Source: a candidate division TA06 bacterium DG_78
GTDB lineage: Bacteria > Hydrothermota > Tepidihabitantia > SM23-42
NCBI GenBank assembly: GCA_001303225.1
Contig: LJNI01000015.1
Location: 1-22,797 of the forward strand
DNA: 22,797 nucleotides
Reading direction: 5' to 3'
Part shown: positions 15,489-22,797 of the stretch, piece by piece
Position numbering within the stretch: position 1 is the first letter of the stretch
How the letters are laid out: each line of letters begins with the position of its first letter
The notes under the pieces: model-generated
What the model saw: only the letters and a program-made list of their open reading frames with translations
Database searches by the model: none
Told to the model about the DNA's origin: nothing
Position numbers and translations under genes: made by a program

Positions 15489-17308
15489 TGGCTGAACTCG
15501 GTGAAGTAAAAAGAAAAATTGCCGAATTCGAAGTAAAGGGAGATATTGATAAAGCAATAAAAGAGTTAGAAAAAGCAGTTAAATCATTCCCAAAAGAAGG
15601 TTCTCTATTTAATAAACTCGGCGATTTATATCTTAAAAATGACCGTCAAAAAGATGCACTGGAAACATATGAAAAAGGCGCTCGGATATTTAAAGACGAA
15701 ACATATTTTCCCAACGCAATAGCACTGTGTAAAAAAATTCTGAGGATTGACAAAAATTGTACCGAAGTTTATGGTCTCTTAGGCGAACTACACAAAGAAC
15801 TTGACCAACGCGGAGAAGCTGCGAATTATCTCCTTGAATATGCTGACAGAAAGATGAAGGAAAACGAACTCGAGGTTGCGCTCCACACGTATAATACAAT
15901 CAAAGAATTAGTGCCAAACAATGCAAAGATTTTGCAAACCATTTCTGCAATTTATGAACAGATGGGCAAAAAGGATGAAGCTGATGCATTTCTCAAGGAG
16001 GCAGAGAAGATCGAGAGCGAACAGGGGAGACTTCGAGAGACATTGACCGCAAAAGTTGAAACGGCTCCAGACACTGCTGCTGAGACGAAAGTAGAAGAAA
16101 CGGTAAAAGAAGAAATTGCTGAGACGGTGAAGGAAACGGAAGAGGTGAAGGAAAAGGAAGAGGAGGAGGAAAAGGAGGAGCCAGAGGAAGCAGGTCCTGA
16201 AGCACAAGAAATAAAGGCACCACCTGATGAGGAAGTTGAAAAGGAGATTCCCCCGGAAGAAGCTATTTCTCCTGATGTGGATGAGTTGAGGGAAGAAGAG
16301 GAACAAAGAGAAGAAGTCAGTGTCAAAGATACAGCAGCAGTAGAGTTGTCAGAAATCGAGCGGACTGTGGAGTTGGGTGAATTGTACCTTAGTCTGGGTT
16401 CTGAAGATGAGGCAATTGACTGTTTTCGCAATGCCGCACTTGGCGCATGGAATAAAAAAGATTATGACCAAGCCATGAAACTCAACAAGAAAATTGCTGA
16501 TTTGAGACCATTTGATTTAAAATCACGTCAGCAACTCATAGAAATTAATAAACTCCGAGGGGACAAGGAACTCATGGTTAAATCCATGCTCGATTTGGCT
16601 GAAACACTCAATCGTCGAGATGCAAAGAGCGAAGCGCGTGCCCTCTATGAGAAAATATTAGAAGTTGATCCTGAGAATGTCACGGCAAACGAAATGCTCG
16701 TAGTATCTGAGCACCCTAAGGATTTTATTGATCTCGGAGAGGTTCTACGAACAGAATTAGAAGAAGAGAAAAAAGTCGGTGCTGTTCAGAGTATCGATGA
16801 ACTGATATCTGAATTTCGTCGTGAAGTCTTTGAGTCTATCGGTGAAGGAGACTACCGATCTCACTATGATCTTGGTGTTGCCTATAAAGGCATGGGCCTA
16901 TTCCAGGAGGCAATCGAGGAATTCGAGATTGCATCAAAAGATGAAAACCTAAAACTGAAGGCGATCGAAATGATTGGTTCGTGTTTTTTTGAACGGGACA
17001 AAATCGAAGATGCTCTACGAGTGCTCAATGAAGGACTTAAGGTGAGTAATCGGCCAGCACAGGAATATTTTGGCATTCATTTTCACATTGGTCGGTGCTA
17101 TGAAAAGGAGGGTAATCTAACCAAGGCCTTAAAGGCTTATATCCAGGCGTACAACATCGATAAGAAAGTTCCAGATCTCATAAAAAAAATTAATAAACTC
17201 AAGAACGAACTCTCTGCAGAATTGGAAAAAAGAGGTCGGAGTACGAGACCACGAAAATCTAAAGTGTCCAAGCCATCAAAGAAAAAATCTAAAATTACCT
17301 ACTTATAG
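15488..17308 (+). CDS. TPR protein with acidic central region
   Basis: The product has 606 residues. N-terminal TPRs lie at about 5-180 (EGSLFNKLGDLYLKN, NAIALCKKILRIDKN). A very Glu/Lys/Pro-rich segment, probably disordered, spans about 195-280. Further TPRs run about 290-570 (LGELYLSLGSEDEAIDCFR, SHYDLGVAYKGMGLFQEAIE). A basic tail with several Lys/Ser follows, and the protein ends KSKITYL. The ATG overlaps the ATPase stop by one base, indicating translational coupling. The first 150 residues closely resemble those of the tail-anchored TPR protein at 3127-4410, and the overall plan matches 12809-14650. It pairs with the ATPase gene starting 8 bp downstream. Confidence 0.82.
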   Translation: MAELGEVKRKIAEFEVKGDIDKAIKELEKAVKSFPKEGSLFNKLGDLYLKNDRQKDALETYEKGARIFKDETYFPNAIALCKKILRIDKNCTEVYGLLGELHKELDQRGEAANYLLEYADRKMKENELEVALHTYNTIKELVPNNAKILQTISAIYEQMGKKDEADAFLKEAEKIESEQGRLRETLTAKVETAPDTAAETKVEETVKEEIAETVKETEEVKEKEEEEEKEEPEEAGPEAQEIKAPPDEEVEKEIPPEEAISPDVDELREEEEQREEVSVKDTAAVELSEIERTVELGELYLSLGSEDEAIDCFRNAALGAWNKKDYDQAMKLNKKIADLRPFDLKSRQQLIEINKLRGDKELMVKSMLDLAETLNRRDAKSEARALYEKILEVDPENVTANEMLVVSEHPKDFIDLGEVLRTELEEEKKVGAVQSIDELISEFRREVFESIGEGDYRSHYDLGVAYKGMGLFQEAIEEFEIASKDENLKLKAIEMIGSCFFERDKIEDALRVLNEGLKVSNRPAQEYFGIHFHIGRCYEKEGNLTKALKAYIQAYNIDKKVPDLIKKINKLKNELSAELEKRGRSTRPRKSKVSKPSKKKSKITYL

Positions 17309-17316
17309 TGTAGATT

Positions 17317-18141
17317 ATGGGCTATGAGAGCTTTTATAAATTAAAAGAGCACCCATTCAGTTTTGCAACTGATGAGAAATTTTATTATAATTCACCGCAG
17401 CATTCTAAGGCATTGGTCAAACTTTTCCATTCGGTCGAAACCGAAAAGGGTTTAGCACTCCTCATCGGCGATATTGGGACGGGTAAGACTACCCTTTCAC
17501 GACGCCTCTTAGATCAACTCATCGATAAGGAGATAGAGGCAACCCTTCTGGTTATCATTCATTCTGAAATCACGTCATTGTGGTTTTTAAAAAAAATTGC
17601 TTTGATGTTAGAAACATCAGTAGATTCTGAGAATAAATTAGAAATAATTACGGCAGTGTATCACCGCCTTATTGAGTTCAATAATAAAGGGAGGAAAGTC
17701 GTCATCCTCATCGATGAGGCGAACATGTTGCAAAAAAAGGAAATTATGGAAGAAATCAGAGGACTGCTCAACCTCGAATCAGATAGCGGCAAACTTTTAA
17801 ACTTTATTCTCTTTGGTCTGCCAGAAATGGAGGATTATTTAAAACTTGACCCACCACTCTATCAGCGGATTGCCGTTCGTTGTGTGCTCGATCCACTCGA
17901 TGAGGAGGCTACGTACAGCTATATTAAACACCGTCTTAATGTTGCGGGATGTGAGAAACTGCTCTTTAACAATGATGCTATGAAAAGAATATATCAATAC
18001 TCCAAGGGAATTCCCCGCACGATTAATGCAATATGTGATAATGCACTCTTAGAAGGGTTCCTTCTAAAGAAAGAAACCATCGATGAAAAAATAATTGAAG
18101 ATGTTTGTCACGACCTTGGACTCGTATTACAAGGTAGTTGA
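17317..18141 (+). CDS. ExeA/GspA-like AAA ATPase (copy 2)
   Basis: The 274-residue protein is a close paralogue of the ATPase at 14667-15488. The start is MGYESFYKLKEHPF and the FYYNSPQHS block is conserved. Walker A G-D-I-G-T-G-K-T-T is at 51-59 and Walker B VVILIDEAN at about 128-136. EEIRGLLNLES and the C-terminal ICDNALLEGF are also shared. Like the first copy it has only the cytoplasmic ATPase domain. It ends the four-gene operon TPR-ATPase-TPR-ATPase. No strong ribosome site precedes the ATG, so translation may depend on coupling to the upstream gene, which ends 8 bp earlier. Confidence 0.88.
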   Translation: MGYESFYKLKEHPFSFATDEKFYYNSPQHSKALVKLFHSVETEKGLALLIGDIGTGKTTLSRRLLDQLIDKEIEATLLVIIHSEITSLWFLKKIALMLETSVDSENKLEIITAVYHRLIEFNNKGRKVVILIDEANMLQKKEIMEEIRGLLNLESDSGKLLNFILFGLPEMEDYLKLDPPLYQRIAVRCVLDPLDEEATYSYIKHRLNVAGCEKLLFNNDAMKRIYQYSKGIPRTINAICDNALLEGFLLKKETIDEKIIEDVCHDLGLVLQGS

Positions 18142-18228
18142 CCAAGGTAGCGTTGAAACGACTTCATTTTTTCTTTAAAAAGTCACTCTTTATACTCTAT
18201 CACAAGACCCACGCGAGGAAATACGACT

Positions 18229-19047
18229 GTGTACGCTGACCTCCACATTCACTCAACCTATTCTGATGGTTTATTTACACCATCAGAAATTGTCACTATG
18301 TGTAAAGAACTACGCATTGAAATGATTGCCATCACAGATCATGATACAGTCTCCTGCATTCAAGAGACTAAAGATGCGGCCTGTAACATACTCGACATTA
18401 TCCCAGCCGTTGAAATGAGTTCGAATATTGGTGAAATAGATATTCATATTTTGGGGTATTATATTGATTGTGAAGATGGAGGATTGTTAGAATACTTTGA
18501 AGATTTTAAACAGCACCGTTGTGCACGAGCAAAGAGAATTGTTGACAAACTCTTTCATGATGGTATCGAACTCAATTTTGACCACATAAAATCAGTACAT
18601 CAGAACAGTTCTTTAGGGAGGCCACATATTGCAGAGGCCTTGGTTGAGCATGGATATGTCAATTCGATCAATGAGGCTTTTGTCAAATATCTTGGTTATC
18701 AGGCTCCCTATTACGAACCGAAAAAGGATATCCACCCTAAAGAGGCAATACGAAAAATCAGAACATGGAAAGGAATTCCGGTCATCGCACATCCCGGAGT
18801 TATAAATGACGATACATTGATCCATCAGTTGATTTCAGATGGTATCTATGGGATCGAAGTATGGCATCCAGACCACAATCAACGTTGTCAAGACAAATTC
18901 TACGCAATAGCAAAAAGGGATGGATTATTAATGACTGGTGGTTCAGATTTCCATGGTTTTCAAGGTACATATTCTCAAATAGGAAAATACGGTTGCGGTG
19001 AGATTGAGGTTCTCCGACTGAAAGAATGTTGGGATTGCGAAAGGTAA
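18229..19047 (+). CDS. PHP-domain phosphoesterase (RNase AM/YciV-like)
   Basis: The 272-residue protein has a PHP metal site: DLHIHSTYSDG at 4-14 (H6, H8), TDHDT at about 36-40, E63 in VEMSSN, GRPHIA near 130, AHPGV near 187 and GGSDFHG near 241. The order and spacing match the family of E. coli YciV (RNase AM), which acts on 5' nucleotides and small phosphoesters; the exact substrate is uncertain. The start codon is GTG, with GAGGAA 9 nt upstream. It ends 20 bp before fabZ and is probably co-transcribed with it. Confidence 0.85.
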   Translation: MYADLHIHSTYSDGLFTPSEIVTMCKELRIEMIAITDHDTVSCIQETKDAACNILDIIPAVEMSSNIGEIDIHILGYYIDCEDGGLLEYFEDFKQHRCARAKRIVDKLFHDGIELNFDHIKSVHQNSSLGRPHIAEALVEHGYVNSINEAFVKYLGYQAPYYEPKKDIHPKEAIRKIRTWKGIPVIAHPGVINDDTLIHQLISDGIYGIEVWHPDHNQRCQDKFYAIAKRDGLLMTGGSDFHGFQGTYSQIGKYGCGEIEVLRLKECWDCER

Positions 19048-19067
19048 TTAATGTATGAGGAGGTTAC

Positions 19068-19481
19068 TTGAACACAGAAGAGATTAAGAGTATATTACCT
19101 CATCGTCCTCCTTTTTTATTTGTTGATGAGGTTGTAGAGATGAGTGAGAAAAAGATCATCACAAAAAGGAATATACGCTCCGATGAATACTTTTTCACCG
19201 GTCACTTTCCGAATGAACCAATAATGCCAGGTGTGTTAATTGTTGAAGCACTTGCCCAGACTGGCGGCGTCATGCTTCTACGCAAACATAAAGGTGCAAT
19301 TCCGCTGTTTCTTGGTATTGATAAGGCACGTTTTAAAAAAATTGTACGACCAGGTGATACACTTATTATGGAAGTAGAATTATTACAGGAACGTGGCAAG
19401 ATTGTGAAGATTGCTGGTGTAGCAAAAGTTGATAATGATATTGTTTGTGAAGCGACAATAATGGCTGGTATTAAAGTGTGA
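19068..19481 (+). CDS. fabZ: 3-hydroxyacyl-ACP dehydratase FabZ
   Basis: The 137-residue hot-dog-fold enzyme dehydrates (3R)-hydroxyacyl-ACP in fatty acid synthesis. The motif ILPHRPPFLFVDEV is at 9-22. The catalytic His46 lies in GHFPNEPIMPGVL and Glu60 in VEALAQ, the expected catalytic pair. Length is slightly short but normal. TTG is taken as the start because GAGGAGG lies 4 nt upstream and the conserved N-terminus begins here. It is followed by lpxA, a common pairing that links hydroxyacyl-ACP supply to lipid A acylation. Confidence 0.95.
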   Translation: MNTEEIKSILPHRPPFLFVDEVVEMSEKKIITKRNIRSDEYFFTGHFPNEPIMPGVLIVEALAQTGGVMLLRKHKGAIPLFLGIDKARFKKIVRPGDTLIMEVELLQERGKIVKIAGVAKVDNDIVCEATIMAGIKV

Positions 19482-19520
19482 CTAGGAGATTGACATTACG
19501 AAAGACTCATTGCTTTAATA

Positions 19521-20297
19521 ATGATACTGTACAGTATTAGTACAAAAGCGAAGATAGATAAGTCTGTTATTATCGGACCATATGCAATCATCGAAGATGA
19601 TGTAGAAATTGGCGCCGATACCACGATCGGTAGCTATGTCGTTATACGTAAAGGGACGAGAATTGGTACAGGTAATGCGATTCATGCGGGAGTGCAGCTG
19701 GGTGTTGATCCACAGGATCACCACTTTCATGGTGAATCTTCTTGGTGTCTCATAGGCGATGACAATATAATAAGAGAATATGCGACAATTTCGCGAGCTA
19801 CTGGTGAGGGAGAACAAACTGTGATTGGAGATGGTAATTTTATCATGACCTATGTCCACATTGCCCACAATTGTACAATCGGTAATAATACAGTAATTTC
19901 GAGCGGTACCCAAATTGGTGGTTATGTTACGATAGATGATTATGTCACCATTGGAGGGCTTTGTGGTATTCATCAATTTTGCCATATTGGTATATACGCA
20001 ATGCTGGGAGCAATGTCTTATCTCAACAAGGATTTACCGCCCTTTCTTTTAGCACGAGGTAACCGGGCACGAGCATATGGATTGAATACCCGAGGTCTCA
20101 GGCGTAATCTCTATTCGTGGCAGGAAATTGAAGACATCAAGCGTGTATATAGGCAATTCAGTGACTCGCCCTTTACAATACGTGAATGTATTAAAAACTT
20201 GAAAACCGAGGAATGCAGTGAACATATTTTGGAAATCGTGAAATTTATTGAATCATCGAAACGAAATTTTCTTCCCTTTAAGGATGATTCAACCTAA
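19521..20297 (+). CDS. lpxA: UDP-N-acetylglucosamine O-acyltransferase LpxA
   Basis: The 258-residue enzyme carries out the first step of lipid A synthesis, moving a 3-hydroxyacyl chain from ACP to UDP-GlcNAc in the cytoplasm. Hexapeptide repeats (left-handed beta-helix) fill about 10-165, for example VIIGPYAIIEDDVEIGADTT. The catalytic His is in HIAHNC (H116, equivalent to E. coli H125). GIHQFCHIG at about 149-157 and the helical C-terminal domain with NTRGLRRN are typical. It shows the organism makes LPS. AGGAG lies 32 nt upstream of the ATG, too far to serve as the ribosome site, so initiation is probably weak or coupled to fabZ. Confidence 0.95.
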   Translation: MILYSISTKAKIDKSVIIGPYAIIEDDVEIGADTTIGSYVVIRKGTRIGTGNAIHAGVQLGVDPQDHHFHGESSWCLIGDDNIIREYATISRATGEGEQTVIGDGNFIMTYVHIAHNCTIGNNTVISSGTQIGGYVTIDDYVTIGGLCGIHQFCHIGIYAMLGAMSYLNKDLPPFLLARGNRARAYGLNTRGLRRNLYSWQEIEDIKRVYRQFSDSPFTIRECIKNLKTEECSEHILEIVKFIESSKRNFLPFKDDST

Positions 20298-20319
20298 TGC
20301 AAATAAATCAGGGTGTACA

Positions 20320-20415
20320 TTACCTTAATTTTTTCTTATGACGATCTCTTTTTCGTCTCTTTTTTAATTTATGCTTTTTTATCTTCCTTAATTTTCTTTT
20401 TCTTCCACACGGCAC
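20320..20415 (-). CDS. AURKAIP1/COX24-type small ribosomal protein (bS22/mS38 family), 31 aa
   Basis: The GTG start at 20415 is preceded by AAAAGGAG with a 6-nt spacer and by a consensus promoter. The product is extremely basic: MPCGRKRKLRKI, then KKHK, KKRRKRDRHKKK, ending LR. The MPCG-RKRK start and the R-x-x-R-H-K-K-K end match the short AURKAIP1/COX24-domain proteins known in Bacteroidota and relatives, homologous to mitochondrial mS38 and actinobacterial bS22 of the small ribosomal subunit. The gene lies alone on the minus strand, convergent to lpxA with 22 bp between stops. Short, Lys/Arg-rich ORFs are easy to miss, but the promoter, ribosome site and family pattern support it. Confidence 0.78.
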   Translation of the reverse strand: MPCGRKRKLRKIKKHKLKKRRKRDRHKKKLR

Positions 20416-20438
20416 GTAATTCTCCTTTTATGTATGGA

Positions 20439-20466
20439 ATTATATAGAAATATCCCTGTCTGTCAA
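20439..20466 (-). promoter_or_regulatory. Consensus sigma70 promoter of the small ribosomal protein gene
   Basis: Minus strand: TTGACA (20461-20466), a 16-bp spacer, and TATAAT (20439-20444). Both hexamers are perfect. The leader to the GTG start is about 17 nt and contains AAAAGGAG. High expression is expected, as for ribosomal genes. The rest of the gap up to 20612 shows only a short GGTAT/ATACC hairpin and nothing else I can name. Confidence 0.8.
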
Positions 20467-20612
20467 GTTATTCTTTTATAATCACATATAATACGTTAAC
20501 TTCATCAACAAAAATTTGCTGTTGTAGTATGACAGTGTTGAATATCGGTATAAAAGTAGATACCTATTGCTGATGCGTCATTCTTATAGAGGTTATTTAT
20601 TTCAATCAAAAA

Positions 20613-21707
20613 TTATTTTTGTAAATCAATCGACCAATTTTTTGGTGTGTTTTTTGTTAACGCATTCTCAATTTCTTTTAAGTGATCTTGGAAGATTGGA
20701 TTACCCGAATCGATTTTAAGTGCCAGCCTCACACAATCTTTTGCTTTATCAAAATTTCCGCTTTTATAATAGCACCAACATAAAGTATCATAGTAAACAG
20801 CTTCAGCAGGGTTGAGGTCTATCGCCTTTCTGGCTAACATAATTGCGCGGTCGAGATTAGTTCTGAGTTCAGCATAACACCACGCAATATTATTGTAGAT
20901 TTCTGGGTTATCTGAGTTTTTTTTGAGTGCTTCTTCTAAGATGGTAGCCGCATTTTTAAAATTATCTTTCTGAACAGCTTCAAATGCACCTAAAATCTTT
21001 TGATTTTTTTCGTCTACAACATTCATATTAAATTTTCTTGTGTAACGTGACCCCAAAAATATGTACTGTAATCCGTAGAACATCCCCCATAATATTTCTT
21101 TAAACGTTTGAGGTGCTGATGCCCCGAGACGCTTTGCGTCCTTTAATATGCAATAACCATCGCTTTCAAATATAAGTTTAATGGGTAATAGAGAACATAT
21201 CGGGAAGATACCCAAAATTAACCAAAACCACATAATATCTTTGACATGGATTTGTGGTAAAATTACCCCTACAACGAGTCCTATACACAAAAATAAAAAT
21301 ATAAGTAGTGGCGCGCCTCCATGTATCTGTATTTTCTCAGATAGTTTGAAGTTTCCTCGAAATTTTGTTGCCACTGCAGTCATAGCAAGCAGGTGTTTCT
21401 TTCTCGTAATTATGTATTTGACAACGATTCCGCTTACAAAACTTGATTTACCTTGCTGAATACATACTGCTATGTGTAATGATTCTTCCAGCGCGGTTAA
21501 TAATGGGATGATGATAAAATAAAAAATTGTGACATAAACAAATTTCGTGTAAAAGAATGAAAGTAATACTACATTTGGAAATATTTCATATAGTAAAAAT
21601 CCACCTATGAAAATTGTTAACAGTATTTTTGTATAAATTCCTTTTACATTACATATCATGATATGTAATGTAGTGTATACCAACAAAAGAAAGAAATTTT
21701 TTTTCAC
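20613..21707 (-). CDS. Membrane protein with degenerate M50-like motif and C-terminal TPRs
   Basis: The product has 364 residues from GTG 21707. About six hydrophobic segments lie in residues 1-225. EESLH at 74-78 sits where a zinc-peptidase HExxH would be, with Glu in place of the first His. ESDGY at 181-185, after a hydrophobic stretch, resembles the Asp-Gly motif of site-2-protease-like (M50) families. IHGGAPLLIFLF lies between them. Residues about 235-350 are TPRs (NPEIYNNIAWCYAE, EAVYYDTLCWCYYKSGNFDKA). It may be an inactive or divergent intramembrane protease or a membrane scaffold; I do not recognise a named family. The start is uncertain: a perfect AAGGAGG (21755-21761) lies about 47 nt upstream, with an in-frame ATT (21747-21749) at ideal distance but no ATG, GTG or TTG there. 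It follows the radical SAM gene by 60 bp, likely co-transcribed. Confidence 0.7.
   Translation of the reverse strand: MKKNFFLLLVYTTLHIMICNVKGIYTKILLTIFIGGFLLYEIFPNVVLLSFFYTKFVYVTIFYFIIIPLLTALEESLHIAVCIQQGKSSFVSGIVVKYIITRKKHLLAMTAVATKFRGNFKLSEKIQIHGGAPLLIFLFLCIGLVVGVILPQIHVKDIMWFWLILGIFPICSLLPIKLIFESDGYCILKDAKRLGASAPQTFKEILWGMFYGLQYIFLGSRYTRKFNMNVVDEKNQKILGAFEAVQKDNFKNAATILEEALKKNSDNPEIYNNIAWCYAELRTNLDRAIMLARKAIDLNPAEAVYYDTLCWCYYKSGNFDKAKDCVRLALKIDSGNPIFQDHLKEIENALTKNTPKNWSIDLQK
21645..21672. repeat. 28-bp perfect palindrome inside the start of the membrane/TPR gene
   Basis: The 14-base arm TACATTACATATCA is followed immediately by its exact reverse complement. It covers codons about 12-21 of the membrane protein gene (TLHIMICN region). 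In RNA it would form a strong hairpin 35 nt after the GTG start. Confidence 0.9.
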
Positions 21708-21767
21708 AAATTCTGGAATTGAAATCAGAGTGGTTTGAGATCTTATAATATAAACCTCCTTTTTATA

Positions 21768-22797
21768 CTAATTTGAGGAATCAAATAGTGCTGCTTTTGC
21801 TAAAGCATTTGCTCCGTGCGTAATAAATAAATTTTTATATGCATCTGGTAAAGATCTATTTAGTCGCTGGTAAGCTTTGAAATATAAATTTCTTATCTGC
21901 CATCTCGTTAAATGCGGTGTGTCCATTATTGGCATTATGGTTGTATACTGATCGTAATTTCTTGTCGAGATACGAAGATTTAAATCATCGGCGTGTCTGA
22001 AATAATATGTACCTGGATATGGAACAGTACTCGCTAAAACAACTCCTGCTTTATACTCCGTCTGAAGTCTTTCTGCAAAATCTAGAGTTTGCTCGATAGT
22101 CTCTTCAGTATCTTCAGGCAGTCCGATCATCATACTACATATTACTCCTAGCCCTGCACCAACTGCACATTTTACAGCATGTATTATCTGCTCGAGAGTA
22201 ATGTTCTTTCCCATGCTATCAAGCAGCTTCTGTGAACCGGATTCCACGCCGAATTGAATCCCTAAACATCCAGAATTTTTTAATGTTGCCGCCAGTTCTT
22301 TTGTCATTGCGTCCACTCGAGATTCAGCTGACCATGTCACATCTTCGGTCTTTAACATTTTACAAAGATCCAATAATCGAGATACATCGGCACTAATAGT
22401 ATCATCGCCGAAAAATATATTTTCTAGATCTTTGTAATTTCGTTTAAAATCTGCGATCTCATCGGCTATGTTGTCAACAGAACGCATACGATACTTCCCA
22501 CCTGCTAATGCTGATGCCGCACAAAATTTACATTTTCCTGGACAGCCCCGACTAGTTATGATTACATTTTTTCCTTCACGTGGATTTAAGATTCCTTCAA
22601 GATCGGGAATGTCACGTTCTGGAAACGGTAATTTATCCAAATCTTCAATTATCGGTCGAACAGCGGTGCGGTTAATTCTTCCATTAGATTTATATGCAAT
22701 GCCTCTAATTTCTCCTAATGAACCGATACCTCGGATGAAATAATTTGCGAGTTCTAACATTGTATACTCACCTTCACCCCTGACGACAATGTCCACA
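21768..22797 (-). CDS. Radical SAM protein of the B12-binding type (N-terminus outside window)
   Basis: The frame is open to the right edge. The first codon visible, GTG at 22796, is most likely an internal Val, because VDIVVRGEGEYTMLEL is the usual sequence at the end of the N-terminal cobalamin-binding-like domain. At least 343 codons are present. The cluster motif C-P-G-K-C-K-F-C lies in SRGCPGKCKFCAAS (about residues 94-102). Further family features are FFGDDTIS, WSAESRVDA, GCLGIQFGVESGSQ and IGLPEDTEET. Members methylate or rearrange lipids, cofactors or peptides; the substrate here is unknown. It ends DSSN with TAG, in the same reading frame as the membrane/TPR gene that follows. Confidence 0.85.
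   Translation of the reverse strand, partial: VDIVVRGEGEYTMLELANYFIRGIGSLGEIRGIAYKSNGRINRTAVRPIIEDLDKLPFPERDIPDLEGILNPREGKNVIITSRGCPGKCKFCAASALAGGKYRMRSVDNIADEIADFKRNYKDLENIFFGDDTISADVSRLLDLCKMLKTEDVTWSAESRVDAMTKELAATLKNSGCLGIQFGVESGSQKLLDSMGKNITLEQIIHAVKCAVGAGLGVICSMMIGLPEDTEETIEQTLDFAERLQTEYKAGVVLASTVPYPGTYYFRHADDLNLRISTRNYDQYTTIMPIMDTPHLTRWQIRNLYFKAYQRLNRSLPDAYKNLFITHGANALAKAALFDSSN

Noticed and set aside
15908..16431. Minus-strand ORFs of 132 and 159 codons
   Set aside because: Low-complexity Phe/Leu or Ser strings opposite the Glu/Lys-rich linker of the TPR gene; shadow frames.
18142..18228. Possible terminator or promoter before the PHP gene (T-rich stretch and TATACT)
   Set aside because: Neither a convincing stem nor a -35 element at the right distance.
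20535..20581. Short plus-strand ORF starting ATGACAGTG in the gap after the ribosomal protein gene
   Set aside because: Only 14 codons, with no ribosome site or family resemblance.

Overview
The window looks like a chromosome segment from an uncultured, AT-rich, LPS-bearing (diderm) bacterium. fabZ-lpxA indicates lipid A synthesis. The abundance of TPR proteins, ExeA/GspA-like ATPases, an exported FG-GAP-like repeat protein with a CARDB-like tail, and a tiny AURKAIP1/COX24-type ribosomal protein recall FCB-group or candidate phyla such as WOR-3/Stahlbacteria. This placement is inference; no rRNA marker is present.

Left block (1-9970, all minus strand). In transcription order: a fused ABC exporter (8231-9970); a 39-residue peptide (7907-8026); a large STAND-ATPase/TPR/SARP-type activator (4477-7671); a tail-anchored TPR/coiled-coil protein (3127-4410); a radical SAM-SPASM enzyme (1647-2942); a 41-residue Cys/Pro-rich peptide (1500-1625); and a secreted FG-GAP-like repeat protein cut by the left edge. 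The two peptides resemble each other at both ends, have near-consensus Shine-Dalgarno sites, and are each followed by a long hairpin. With the radical SAM-SPASM enzyme and exporter they form a plausible, apparently undescribed RiPP (ribosomally made, modified peptide) locus. The promoters upstream of the first peptide and of the radical SAM gene share an almost identical 18-bp direct-repeat box exactly 9 bp upstream of a -10 element. This is the geometry expected for a SARP-type activator, and the locus encodes one.

Centre (10092-12777, plus). hutI and a bifunctional glutamate formimidoyltransferase/formimidoyl-THF cyclodeaminase form an overlapping histidine-degradation operon. hutI diverges from the exporter and appears to be leaderless.

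Centre-right (12809-18141, plus). Two successive TPR-protein/ExeA-like-ATPase pairs (TPR-ATPase-TPR-ATPase) look like a duplicated module. The TPR protein in the peptide cluster is a paralogue of these, with the C-terminus replaced by a membrane anchor.

Right (18229-20297, plus). A PHP-domain phosphoesterase, fabZ and lpxA. Convergent to them on the minus strand are a 31-residue ribosomal-protein-like gene with a strong promoter (20320-20415), a membrane protein with a degenerate M50-like motif plus TPRs (20613-21707), and the C-terminal part of a radical SAM protein of the B12-binding type cut by the right edge. No tRNA, rRNA, CRISPR array, transposase or phage gene was seen.
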